Assembly (NCBI GenBank): GCA_030679985.1
Contig: JAUXSI010000036.1
Coordinates: forward strand, 1-43,411
From: Candidatus Moraniibacteriota bacterium
Lineage (GTDB): Bacteria > Patescibacteriota > Minisyncoccia > Moranbacterales > UBA2206
Direction: 5' to 3'
DNA: 43,411 nt
Part shown: piece by piece, positions 8,257 to 15,601 of the stretch
Layout: the number at the start of each line of letters is the position of its first letter
How positions within the stretch are numbered: position 1 is the stretch's first letter
Notes under the pieces: generated by a model
Database searches by the model: none
Told to the model about the DNA's origin: nothing
The model's input: the letters and a program-made list of their open reading frames with translations, nothing else
Program-made: the position numbers and the translations under genes

Positions 8257-8598
8257 TTACGGATTGGCCTTTCTGACTGACGCCAAGTCCTTCAGCACTT
8301 GGTTGATTAACTGTTTCTCGCTTTCGAATTTTACAGCTTCGCGCAATTTCTGGCCGACTTCGACTTCGATTTTTTTGCCATACAGATCGCCTTCGAAATC
8401 CAGGATGTGCGCTTCCAATACATCGCGATCCATGCCGACAAAAACCGCAGCCGCATATTCATTGCCTTCAAAAAAAGCTTTTCCGACATAAACCCCGCTT
8501 TCCATTTCAGATTTGCCCAGGGCTAAATTAGCAGTCGGAAAGCCCAATGTCTGCGCCTTGCGCTTGCCTCTTATGACGATACTAGCGATCTTTTCCAT
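8257..8598 (-). CDS. Stand-alone riboflavin kinase
   Basis: 113 aa carrying only the flavokinase domain. GKRKAQTLGFPTANL (about 11-25) is the ATP/flavin-binding signature, with VYVGKAFF, HILDFEGDLYGK and the C-terminal DLASVRK typical of the RibF C-terminal half. The FMN adenylyltransferase half of bifunctional RibF is absent, so this protein should make FMN but not FAD. It leads ribE and ribH in one operon, giving lumazine-to-FMN capacity at one locus. RibBA and RibD are not in the window. Confidence 0.88.
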   Translation of the reverse strand: MEKIASIVIRGKRKAQTLGFPTANLALGKSEMESGVYVGKAFFEGNEYAAAVFVGMDRDVLEAHILDFEGDLYGKKIEVEVGQKLREAVKFESEKQLINQVLKDLASVRKANP

Positions 8599-8625
8599 AT
8601 TGTTTTTTCTCTTGTTTTATCTTTT

Positions 8626-8706
8626 TTATCCATCATCCTTGCCGAAAATTATCCACGCGCTTCCGGCGATGAAAATAAGGATTGCGATTATGATCAACAT
8701 CATCAT
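8626..8706 (-). CDS. 26-aa membrane microprotein, translationally coupled
   Basis: ATG at 8706 overlaps the stop of the upstream 136-aa membrane protein gene by four bases (ATGA). The frame runs 26 codons (MMMLIIIAILIFIAGSAW..., ending FGKDDG) with one hydrophobic segment, ending 27 bp before the riboflavin kinase ATG. The ATGA overlap and the clean hydrophobic profile argue that it is translated. Function unknown. Confidence 0.55.
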   Translation of the reverse strand: MMMLIIIAILIFIAGSAWIIFGKDDG

Positions 8707-9113
8707 GCGCTTTTTTCAGATTTCTCCCTTTTGATTATCCTCCAATGGACCAGCAATATAGGCAAAGCCACTACGATCATCGTCAGGGCATCTACGACAT
8801 TGGACTGCCGCTGCGCGCTATAGCATTCTTCGCCGGTATTGTTCGATTTCCACTGCTCGTAATCCCGCAAAAGGTTTTCCAATTGCGCCTTCTGGTCTGC
8901 CGTAGCGACCCCGGCGAAACTGTTCTTATCCAAGGCATAAACCGGCGGCTGTTGGTTGCACTGGTTATAACCGCCCTTCTCCGCCTTCGGAAACAGATAG
9001 TATTTAAGTCCGGTGTTCAGCAAGGTTCCCGCTCCGATACCGGTAAAAATAAGGCTGACCGCCACAGCCAGATAAAGATAGATAGTGCGGATTAATTTCA
9101 CCTTGTCACCCAT
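8703..9113 (-). CDS. Two-TM membrane protein with extracytoplasmic loop
   Basis: 136 aa with TM helices near residues 10-33 and 107-124, a connecting region of about 70 residues with two cysteines (QCNQQPP and EECYS, possibly a disulfide), and a basic cytoplasmic tail (KREKSEKSA). The fold recalls small CPR families such as DUF5671, but I cannot confirm membership. It overlaps the following 26-aa ORF, suggesting one transcript with the flavin genes. Confidence 0.7.
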   Translation of the reverse strand: MGDKVKLIRTIYLYLAVAVSLIFTGIGAGTLLNTGLKYYLFPKAEKGGYNQCNQQPPVYALDKNSFAGVATADQKAQLENLLRDYEQWKSNNTGEECYSAQRQSNVVDALTMIVVALPILLVHWRIIKREKSEKSA

Positions 9114-9180
9114 ATTTTTTTACGCAAAACGGCCGACGCGTGGCGTGGGGCAGCTTCGCATTTTAAAGATTAAAAAGAAA

Positions 9181-9912
9181 TCATTTATCCAATACCACCC
9201 TGACTGGAAAAACCACCAGGGCTTTAAAAATCCTCTTGGCGCGATAGCCTGGCTCTTGCAAAAACCGCCACAGCCATTCCAGCCCCGCCATCCTAATACA
9301 TTCCGGCGCCCGCTTTATTCTGCCAGTCAAAAAATCGAAGCTGCCGCCGACACCCATAGCTAATCTTATTTTACTATTTTCCAGCGTTTTTAGCGAATGC
9401 AGGAATTTCTCCTGATCCGGAGCGCCGAAATTGCAAAAAACGACCTCGTAATTTCCTATCGGTTGCCCTGTCGGGCATTCGATGGGACGTTTGCCATCCA
9501 TCGTCGCTCCGCTGATTTCCACGTCCGGATATTTTTTTAAAATAGCATCACGGGCTTCCTGCCAACTGCTCAAGGCGCCTCCGTAACCCGCTAAAAAAAC
9601 TCTGTATTTTCCGGTATCCGCGATTTTCAAGATTTCTTCCATCAGGTCGGTTCCGGCCATCCGGTTTTTCAAATATTTGCCGAAACGCAAGAAAGCGAAC
9701 CAGATGCCGACACCGTCGGCGACATTCAAATCACACCTGCTCAAAATATCTTTGAATTCCCCATCTTGTTGCGCTTGCAGGATAAATTCCGGATTGACCG
9801 TGGCGATTTGGTGGAAACCGCCTTCTTGTAAAAAAACCGATATTTTATCCAAAATTTCTTGGCGGCTGAGATTGTCTATTTTGACTCCTAAAATATCCAT
9901 ACTGGATCTCAA
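9181..9912 (-). CDS. WecG/TagA/CpsF-family glycosyltransferase (GT26)
   Basis: 243 aa. Family motifs are ATVNPEFIL, ADGVGIWFA, FLAGYGG, CNFGAPDQEKFL and GVGGSFDFLTGRIKRAP. Members transfer a sugar such as N-acetylmannosaminuronate or ManNAc to lipid-linked GlcNAc in envelope polysaccharide or teichoic acid pathways at the inner membrane face; the exact donor is not predictable. The start overlaps the thpR stop by 4 bp. No other polysaccharide genes are adjacent, so its pathway lies elsewhere. Confidence 0.92.
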   Translation of the reverse strand: MRSSMDILGVKIDNLSRQEILDKISVFLQEGGFHQIATVNPEFILQAQQDGEFKDILSRCDLNVADGVGIWFAFLRFGKYLKNRMAGTDLMEEILKIADTGKYRVFLAGYGGALSSWQEARDAILKKYPDVEISGATMDGKRPIECPTGQPIGNYEVVFCNFGAPDQEKFLHSLKTLENSKIRLAMGVGGSFDFLTGRIKRAPECIRMAGLEWLWRFLQEPGYRAKRIFKALVVFPVRVVLDK

Positions 9913-10451
9913 TTTAATTCGCAGCTTTCTATGACGGTATATTCCATCCCGTCCCCCTCGAAATTGCTCGCCATCACATCCGCGCTTTCCACGGTCACCA
10001 GCAATGGGAAGTCTTTTTGGATGGACGGTTTTTCGACCAATTCATCCCATTTGTTTTTGCGGATCTTTCCCAGCGTGATGTGCGGACGGAATTCTTTTTT
10101 CGAGCTGGTGAAAATGCCTAGCTCTTTTTCCAATTTTTCCACCAGGCTTTTGAGCTCCGCGCTGGCTCGGCCCGTGACCCAAACCATTCTCGGATTTTCC
10201 GCGTCCGGACCCAGTCCGATCGAATCGAATTCGACATCGAAAATATCTTCAGTCCGGGCTATTTTCAAAACCTTCTCGCACACTTCATAGGTCGAATCAT
10301 CATCCACAAAACCCAAAAAAAGCAAGGTTATGTGCAGATTCTCCTCCTTGCTCCACTTGACCGGCAAATCCTGCCACCCTTCTGTGGCCTTAATAAGCCG
10401 TTTTTTCGTCCGGCTCGGCAAATTTATGCTGATGAATATCTTTCTCTTCAT
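9909..10451 (-). CDS. thpR: RNA 2',3'-cyclic phosphodiesterase (LigT family)
   Basis: 180 aa of the 2H phosphoesterase superfamily, with its two HxTL motifs: HITL at His40 and HITL in RPHITLGK in the second half. Members open 2',3'-cyclic phosphate ends of RNA. The start MKRKIFISINLP and overall length fit ThpR. Translationally coupled to the following glycosyltransferase gene by a 4-bp overlap. Confidence 0.92.
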   Translation of the reverse strand: MKRKIFISINLPSRTKKRLIKATEGWQDLPVKWSKEENLHITLLFLGFVDDDSTYEVCEKVLKIARTEDIFDVEFDSIGLGPDAENPRMVWVTGRASAELKSLVEKLEKELGIFTSSKKEFRPHITLGKIRKNKWDELVEKPSIQKDFPLLVTVESADVMASNFEGDGMEYTVIESCELN

Positions 10452-10491
10452 ATCCGGATTCTAGCTTATTTGAAGCCTAAAAGCAAGAACT

Positions 10492-10932
10492 TCACAATCG
10501 GTGGCTGTTAGGATCATATATCTTTACAAATTCCTCAACATTCGGAAAAAGTTTTTCCCGCAAGGCTTCTTCTTTGGTGAAAAATCTCAGCTCCACACAT
10601 TCGTCAGATGGTTTGAAATCCAAATTTTTTACTTTAGCTTCGTAAATCACATTGGCCGTCCACCACTGACCGCTTCTGACCGGAGCCGTCAAAAAATATG
10701 CCGGCTGTTCCTTGGCAGAAACCACCTCAAGCCCCATTTCCTCTCGTATTTCCCGCGCCAGGCATTCCAACGGCTTTTCACCAAAATCCAATCCCCCGCC
10801 GGGAAGTTCCCACAATCCCTTCTCTTCAAGTACGAGCAAAAATCTCTTTTCATCATCAAGAATCAAAGCCTTGACACTGATACGATAGAAACAATCCGGA
10901 ATCCCTAAATTTTTGTTGGTTTCATCTGCCAT
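10492..10932 (-). CDS. Nudix hydrolase
   Basis: 146 aa from Met at 10932. The frame opens upstream to 10986, but those codons lie inside the preceding gene, and the chosen ATG falls 5 bp after that gene's stop. The Nudix box GGGLDFGEKPLECLAREI followed by REEMGLEV matches GX5EX7REUXEEXGU fully. The substrate (nucleoside diphosphate derivative, oxidised dNTP or similar) cannot be inferred. It forms a tandem with a second, diverged Nudix gene. Confidence 0.88.
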   Translation of the reverse strand: MADETNKNLGIPDCFYRISVKALILDDEKRFLLVLEEKGLWELPGGGLDFGEKPLECLAREIREEMGLEVVSAKEQPAYFLTAPVRSGQWWTANVIYEAKVKNLDFKPSDECVELRFFTKEEALREKLFPNVEEFVKIYDPNSHRL

Positions 10933-10937
10933 TCTTT

Positions 10938-11402
10938 TTAAATTTGCCTTCCTAAATATTTGACATTTGGAAATCCCGCGGCGCAATCATCCCAAAATTC
11001 ATCTCTCAGTATTTCCGGAAAAACAATGACGTCTTTTAATTCTTCTTTTGAAAACCACGATGCTCCTTTGATAAAGAGTTCATCCGGCCCCTTTCCTTCT
11101 ATATTTTCCAAACCTATCTCTCCATGAAAGCTATCCGCCAGGGTAAAAATCTCCATATTCAAAATCTGTGTTTCCTTGGAATAGAATTCTCGGATATACA
11201 GAACTCTTGAAGTTTCAATTTTAAGGTTGGTTTCTTCAAAGGCTTCCCTTCTAGCACAGTCAAATATGGAACTATCAAATTCTTCAATGCCTCCTCCTGG
11301 CGGAACCCACCAAATATATCCAGTCTCAGGATGAACATGCTTGACTAACAGTATTTTGCCATCATTGATAATTATTGTTGCGACGCGGATTCGATGTTGC
11401 AT
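10938..11402 (-). CDS. Nudix hydrolase with diverged Nudix box
   Basis: 154 aa. The box reads GGGIEEFDSSIFDCARREAF then EETNL. The metal-binding REAFEE core is intact, but the first Glu of GX5E is Asp and the Gly of EExGU is Asn, so specificity or activity may differ from canonical enzymes. The strand order and WWVPPGGG approach are typical. It is the first gene of a two-Nudix operon and borders the attC-like cassette region upstream. Confidence 0.85.
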   Translation of the reverse strand: MQHRIRVATIIINDGKILLVKHVHPETGYIWWVPPGGGIEEFDSSIFDCARREAFEETNLKIETSRVLYIREFYSKETQILNMEIFTLADSFHGEIGLENIEGKGPDELFIKGASWFSKEELKDVIVFPEILRDEFWDDCAAGFPNVKYLGRQI

Positions 11403-11437
11403 AATTTAAAAAAAATATTGAAATATTTCGCCATATC

Positions 11438-11648
11438 GCTTAAGAATATCTGAAGTCCTGCACTTTGGTTTTTAGATACAAACCCTAATATTCCTGACCT
11501 TTTTATTAATTTCATTATACCCTAAATTACAGCGAAACGGAAAAGTGCGGGATTTGCCTGCCTGCCGGTAGGCAGGGGAGAAAAAAATTTGCCCTCCTTT
11601 TAGTTTTAACTGTGGCAAATTTTTTGAACCAGATATTCTTTGTTAAAC
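11438..11648. repeat. attC-like site 0 (diverged, long)
   Basis: An 11-bp perfect inverted repeat, AAGAATATCTG (11442-11452) and CAGATATTCTT (11630-11640), brackets a central region of about 180 bp. The outer boxes are GCTTAAG (11438-11444, one mismatch to RYYYAAC) and GTTAAAC (11642-11648, a perfect GTTRRRY). The distal part resembles the other three sites (…TTTGAACCAGATAT). The length exceeds typical attC, so this copy may carry an insertion. Confidence 0.5.
11556..11577. repeat. GC-rich palindrome inside attC-like site 0
   Basis: CCTGCC-GGTA-GGCAGG (11561-11576), preceded by another GCCTG unit, is a compact GC-rich hairpin in an otherwise AT-rich region. It may be a REP-like mobile palindrome that enlarged this site. 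Only one copy is in the window. Confidence 0.45.
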
Positions 11649-11655
11649 GATGTTC

Positions 11656-11806
11656 GTTTAACGTTTACGCATCATCTGAAGTTTTCATCCCGACTTAGCA
11701 GGCTAAACTTTTGATTTCAGACAATACTTTGTTTAATTATCTCCACCTAAAATTTCATCGGACTAAGGGATGATAATTTCCCGTAGTCAGATATGCGTTG
11801 TTAGAC
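11656..11806. repeat. attC-like recombination site A
   Basis: Outer boxes are GTTTAAC (11656-11662, RYYYAAC) and GTTAGAC (11800-11806, GTTRRRY). Inner arms ACGCATCATCTGA (11667-11679) and TCAGATATGCGT (11787-11798) pair fully except for one extra C at 11673, the kind of extrahelical base found in integron attC sites. A further inner stem pairs CATCCC..CTTAG with CTAAGGGATG. At 151 bp it is at the long end for attC. Confidence 0.65.
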
Positions 11807-11840
11807 GATGTATTTTTAAAAAATTTTATGAACTCGTTGA

Positions 11841-12101
11841 TTACAGAAACCAATAATTAATTATACCAAGCGCGGTTATGGTAGTAAAAATTATTGTCGT
11901 AATTAAAATTCCAATTTGCCCAGCCTGTTTCCAGGCCTTCCATGATGAATACATCCAAAATGGTTGGGCAAGTAAATTCAATATAAGTCCGTACTGTGGA
12001 AATTTCAAGGAAGTTGCTATTTGAGCTCCAATCGTTAATCCAGGCAGGGCAAATTGGGCTACATTATTAAATAATTTTTCTTTTTTAGATGTATCATTCA
12101 T
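11841..12101 (-). CDS. 86-aa membrane protein in a cassette
   Basis: Start chosen at Met 12101 (MNDTSKKEK). The open frame continues to 12173, but its extra N-terminus (FRYRYTKTSDDADT...) is simply translated attC-like site B. The protein has about three hydrophobic segments, with KFPQYGLILNLLAQPFWMYS in the middle and WFL at the end. Only about 20-35 bp separate the ORF from attC-like boxes on both sides, the geometry of an integron gene cassette. I do not recognise the family. Confidence 0.65.
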   Translation of the reverse strand: MNDTSKKEKLFNNVAQFALPGLTIGAQIATSLKFPQYGLILNLLAQPFWMYSSWKAWKQAGQIGILITTIIFTTITALGIINYWFL

Positions 12102-12122
12102 AAAATTTTTTAAAAATATTTC

Positions 12123-12250
12123 ACATAACGTATCGGCATCATCTGAAGTTTTTGTGTAGCGATAGCGGAACAAAAATTTGGGAGAAGGAATTTTTCTTAC
12201 CTTGGATTATGAATGTGAAAAATTCCTGAACCGGATATGCCGTGTTAGCT
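12123..12250. repeat. attC-like recombination site B
   Basis: Boxes are ACATAAC (12123-12129) and GTTAGCT (12244-12250), each one mismatch from consensus. Arms CGGCAT[C]ATC (12134-12143) and GATATGCCG (12234-12242) pair with one extrahelical C, and an inner perfect 10-bp stem pairs GGAATTTTTC (12187-12196) with GAAAAATTCC (12217-12226). About 110 bp are shared with site C with only about three substitutions, so the two are recent copies. Confidence 0.65.
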
Positions 12251-12387
12251 GATGTATTTTTTTGTCTTCTATTTTATTGGTACAAACTTTGTTTATTCTA
12301 AAAGAAAATTTGATTTTGTTTTGTTTCAAAAAAGAGGGGTAGGGGTGAATTTTTTTAAAACAAAACTCCTCATAGATACTCAGGATT

Positions 12388-12533
12388 TCACGTACTTTTT
12401 CTTGCATTTCTTTCTTCTGAAAATTGATGTAATTTTTCAACTAGCTTTTTTCTAAGTTCGGATTTGGAAGAGTAAAATCTGAACGCATAATTTCAGCTTC
12501 AAATTTATCTAACGGAAGACTTTCTCTATCAGT
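12388..12533 (-). pseudogene. C-terminal gene remnant with frameshift
   Basis: Reading the minus strand from 12533 gives TDRESLPLDKFEAEIMRSDF and continues to LPNPNLEK. It then meets a six-A run (12445-12450) and a stop (12441-12443); shifting frame there continues smoothly as KLVEKLHQFSEERNARKST to a stop at 12388. No start codon or N-terminal part precedes it. It looks like the tail of a lost cassette gene. The 5' junction (minus strand GTTGTGAGACGATG) resembles an attC-like end. Confidence 0.45.
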
Positions 12534-12576
12534 TCATCGTCTCACAACCCGAACCTTTTATTTTTAACCAGCCAAT

Positions 12577-14427
12577 CTAAAGGCTGTCAATGATTTCACG
12601 CGCTTCTTCTTGCGTTTCTTGTTTTCTGAAGATGCGTTTTTCCAAAAGTCTTTCTCCTATTTGTTTTCTCTTTTCAGGTGGAAGTCCTGCGCGACCAGTC
12701 GCAACTTCTTCGGGAGTTAATTGTTTCCCAATTTCAACAGTTCCATCATTATTAACTCCAATATATTCATAAATCTCTCGTTCTTCAGTCATAACATAAA
12801 GAGGCATACCTCGTGTAGTCGCCACATCAAAACCAGTGCGATATTTATTCACAATCTCCATATGAGTTTCTTCCCCTATGCGAATATCTCTTTGCCATTC
12901 CTGATCGTTATTACTTACCTTTTTTGCTCGCTCTAATCGTTCTAATTGTATTTTTGTTGATAAACTGTCCGCCCAAAAACGTCCACTATCATCCCTTGCT
13001 ACATTCTTAAAAAACCCAAAAACTTCTGGGTTATTAACTACAACCTCATTTTTACCAAATGATCCCGTACTTTTATATTCTTTTGCATGTTCCTCAGTCT
13101 GGCGACCGACTATTTTATTAATATCTTCAATTGTTGCGTCAATACCACCTAGGCTTTTTCTATTTTTTATTCCAAGTGCATAAGTATTTGCGTCTCCATG
13201 TGAAGCCTCTCCAATCTGGCCTCCGCCCAATAAAAGCCCGCATGATCCTGGCCACAAAGAAGCCTTTTTCCCGGGGGTAACTGATGAAGCGGAAATCGAC
13301 GGCTCAAGCGCAAGTAGAGCATCCAAATCATCTTCGATTGTTGCTTTTTCAGAAACATTCGAATAAACATTGTGCCTAAATACGTCGTCGTCTGAAATTT
13401 TATGTACAATAAAAGCATTGTTGCGCTTCATAACATGCTCAAGTGAACGATTGAGCGTATCAAAACGCTCTCTTGCTATTGCGTCAGCTTTTGCATAATG
13501 TTCTTCGAGTTTTTCTTTGAGTGATTTAATTTTGCTACTATTATCCACTAATTGTGAAATATTCTCTCGCTCATCCTGTGCGTCTTGATCACTTAACTTC
13601 GCGGTTGAAATTCTTTCCTTTAGCACATTTGCTTCCTCACTTTGCGACTCAAGAATTCGTCCAAATTGATTGTCTTCTTGCTCACTTTCCATGTTTTCTG
13701 TAGAAATAATTGAATTCTCAGTCGTAGATTTAAGAGCTAAAAGTCTTTCCCGTTGCGCTTTTCGTTGTTCGCGAATTTCTTGTGCTAATTTTTTCCGTTC
13801 CTCGGCTAAAAATTTCTTGGATGCCTCTTTTTCACTTAATATCTCTGGATTTTCAATTGCCCGCTCTTTCATTACAGACATGCTTTCATATGAATCAAAA
13901 ATGCCTTGTTCTCCAAGTTTAGAAAAATCCGCTTCATGAAGTTGATACACAGGACCAATTGAACCATCTTTCATATATCTGATTTCATTTCCCTCCCAAT
14001 CTCCATTACTATTTTTACGCAGAGCGTATCCTGTTATCCTGCCTTCCTCATTTTCAGTTTTAACAATTACCGAACCTTTGAAATTTCGATCTCTCGTAAT
14101 ACCTACAATGCTGGCCTTTTCAGATTGGGATTTTGTAGGAGAAATTTCAGTCTCTAATTCTTTTTTTGCCTCTTCTGCCTCTACACCTAAATTTTCAAAT
14201 ATTTTTTTATCTTTACCATCAACAATTAATCCATCTTTTTCGGCCATTGTTTCAACCTGCGACAAATCATCGGCACACTCTTGTTTGAAATGGTCTGTTT
14301 GTTTTTCCGCTTCACTTGTCATTTGTTGACGCAACTCTTCAGCATCTTCAACGCTTCGCGGAGCTCCATGATTTTCTTGAGCTTCAGGTTTTTTTATTGC
14401 TTCATTTGCTGATGGTTCTTTATACAT
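12577..14427 (-). CDS. 616-aa coiled-coil protein of unknown function
   Basis: No signal peptide or membrane segment. The N-terminal 100 residues are acidic and helical, about 205-345 is strongly coiled-coil (EERKKLAQEIREQRKAQRER; SKIKSLKEKLEEHYAKADAI), and the C-terminal 250 residues hold the likely globular core: SLWPGSCGLLLGGGQIG, GSFGKNEVVVNNPEVFGFF, SGRFWADSL, RTGFDVATTRGMPLYVM and a QLTPEEVATGRAGLPPEKR tail. I do not recognise a family. It is AT-rich relative to its surroundings, lies between attC-like sites B and C, and starts 1 bp after a 50-aa ORF, suggesting a two-gene cassette with its own promoter in the leader. Confidence 0.85.
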   Translation of the reverse strand: MYKEPSANEAIKKPEAQENHGAPRSVEDAEELRQQMTSEAEKQTDHFKQECADDLSQVETMAEKDGLIVDGKDKKIFENLGVEAEEAKKELETEISPTKSQSEKASIVGITRDRNFKGSVIVKTENEEGRITGYALRKNSNGDWEGNEIRYMKDGSIGPVYQLHEADFSKLGEQGIFDSYESMSVMKERAIENPEILSEKEASKKFLAEERKKLAQEIREQRKAQRERLLALKSTTENSIISTENMESEQEDNQFGRILESQSEEANVLKERISTAKLSDQDAQDERENISQLVDNSSKIKSLKEKLEEHYAKADAIARERFDTLNRSLEHVMKRNNAFIVHKISDDDVFRHNVYSNVSEKATIEDDLDALLALEPSISASSVTPGKKASLWPGSCGLLLGGGQIGEASHGDANTYALGIKNRKSLGGIDATIEDINKIVGRQTEEHAKEYKSTGSFGKNEVVVNNPEVFGFFKNVARDDSGRFWADSLSTKIQLERLERAKKVSNNDQEWQRDIRIGEETHMEIVNKYRTGFDVATTRGMPLYVMTEEREIYEYIGVNNDGTVEIGKQLTPEEVATGRAGLPPEKRKQIGERLLEKRIFRKQETQEEAREIIDSL

Positions 14428-14428
14428 A

Positions 14429-14581
14429 CTATTTCAATTTTTCCCTTAAAGTCTTAATCTTTTGCTCATCGAATTTTTTAGAAATATTTTTCAAAAGCTC
14501 CAATTTCCTCCTTTTTAAAGAGTCAATTTTGTTTTGAAATTTTTTCCAGGCTTGCTCATATTTTTCCGTTTCTGCTGACAT
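14429..14581 (-). CDS. 50-aa basic helical protein, partner of the 616-aa gene
   Basis: ATG at 14581 opens MSAETEKYEQAWKKFQNKID and continues to REKLK, then TAG one base before the ATG of the 616-aa gene. The sequence is almost wholly helical and charged, consistent with a short coiled coil. The 1-bp spacing argues for translational coupling and a shared complex or function. Family unknown. Confidence 0.65.
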   Translation of the reverse strand: MSAETEKYEQAWKKFQNKIDSLKRRKLELLKNISKKFDEQKIKTLREKLK

Positions 14582-14731
14582 AGTGTAAAAAATTTATAAG
14601 TTTAACTTTTTTGCGATCATAAGAATCAACAAACACCTTCTTCCCCTATATAAATAAATTAAAAATCAAATTTTCTGTCCTTATTTAAATCACAAATCTT
14701 AAAATTACCACCAAAGACAAAAAAATATTTC

Positions 14732-14859
14732 GTCTAACGTTTACGCATCATCTGAAGTTTTTGTGCAGCGATAGCGGAACAAAAATTTGGGAGAAAGAAT
14801 TTTTCTTACCTTGGATTATAAATGTGAAAAATTCCTGAACCGGATATGCCGTGTTCTGC
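14732..14859. repeat. attC-like recombination site C
   Basis: GTCTAAC (14732-14738) is a perfect RYYYAAC box; the distal box is GTTCTGC (14853-14859). The left part (ACGTTTACGCATCATCTGAAG) matches site A and the remaining 100 bp match site B, so the site looks like a recombinant. The distal nine bases GTTCTGCGA recur as an exact inverted copy at 15367-15375 across the GNAT gene, as expected when both ends of one cassette derive from the same circular attC. Confidence 0.65.
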
Positions 14860-14882
14860 GATGAATTGTTTGCCGTCCCTGT

Positions 14883-15329
14883 TTATACAACAACCTTTTC
14901 GAGGAGGATTCGATTATCTTTAATGAAGGGATGGGGTTGAACCTCGGCGAAATTAAATCCAGCTTTGACCAAATAGGATAACATTTCTCGACGATTATTT
15001 CTGGTTTTTATAGTTAGTTTATTATAGCCGTGGTTTTTCGCCCAATCGTTCAAATATTGCATCATACTGTTTAATAATCCAAGCCGACGAAAGAGAGGGT
15101 CAACCCCAGCCATCCAACAGTAAAAGGAGCCGTCATTATTTTTATCATATGACACCATGTAGCCAGCTGGTTGATTATCAACATACGCGACCAATATCAA
15201 ACTAACCGCATTTTTATAATGACCTTCAAAATATGCTTTATCATATGGTTTATCAAATTCGGTGATAGTCGCATTAACCTTGACGGCGACCTCAATCGAA
15301 TCCTCCTTTATCACAATGCTTTTTGTCAT
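14883..15329 (-). CDS. GNAT-family N-acetyltransferase (cassette gene)
   Basis: 148 aa with the GNAT core: GYMVSYDKNNDGSFYCWMAG, then VDPLFRRLGLLNSMMQYLND (acetyl-CoA loop motif, here R-R-L-G-L) and the WAKNHGYNKLTIKT and GFNFAEV strands. The substrate is not predictable. The stop is about 24 bp from attC-like site C. A 9-bp inverted repeat (GTTCTGCGA / TCGCAGAAC) brackets the gene, marking it as an integron-type cassette. Acetyltransferases are common cassette cargo. Confidence 0.88.
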   Translation of the reverse strand: MTKSIVIKEDSIEVAVKVNATITEFDKPYDKAYFEGHYKNAVSLILVAYVDNQPAGYMVSYDKNNDGSFYCWMAGVDPLFRRLGLLNSMMQYLNDWAKNHGYNKLTIKTRNNRREMLSYLVKAGFNFAEVQPHPFIKDNRILLEKVVV

Positions 15330-15549
15330 AGAATTACTTTGATATTTTTGAGAGGCAAATAATTTTTCGCAGAACTCGTTTATATGCGAACTTATTGCTG
15401 AGTAATAACTGAAATTTGCAGGTTATGCGAACTTTCATTGCTAGTGCCGTTTATGATTTTGTCTATTAGTCATATAAAATCCTTCTTATATCCCTATTCT
15501 ACTCAATTTCTAGCCAAAAATCAATGATTTTAATTATAAAAATATTGAA
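15330..15549. repeat. Cassette edge and imperfect direct repeats
   Basis: TCGCAGAAC at 15367-15375 is the inverted partner of the site C end. Beyond it, TATGCGAACTTATTGCTGAGT (15383-15403) and TATGCGAACTTTCATTGCTAGT (15424-15445, minus one base per copy aligned) are imperfect direct repeats. No gene is seen. This is the right border of the cassette region. Confidence 0.4.
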
Positions 15550-15587
15550 GCCCCGCCGATCTGATGATCAACGGGGCTTTTTTTGTC
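15550..15587. terminator. Rho-independent terminator between purL and the cassette region
   Basis: GCCCCG and CGGGGC arms (15550-15577) enclose a 16-nt loop. The plus strand has a T7 run; the minus strand, where purL ends 25 bp earlier, continues TTCAATATTTTT. It probably ends purL and insulates it from the GNAT gene. Confidence 0.75.
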
Positions 15588-15601
15588 CGCCTCCTTAGGG
15601 A

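Noticed and set aside
12102-12173. N-terminal extension of the 86-aa cassette protein
   Set aside because: The extra residues come from the repeat itself; Met at 12101 gives a normal cassette spacing.
12207-12440. Minus-strand 77-codon ORF
   Set aside because: Its C-terminus is translated attC-like site B and it overlaps the more protein-like remnant frame at 12388-12533.
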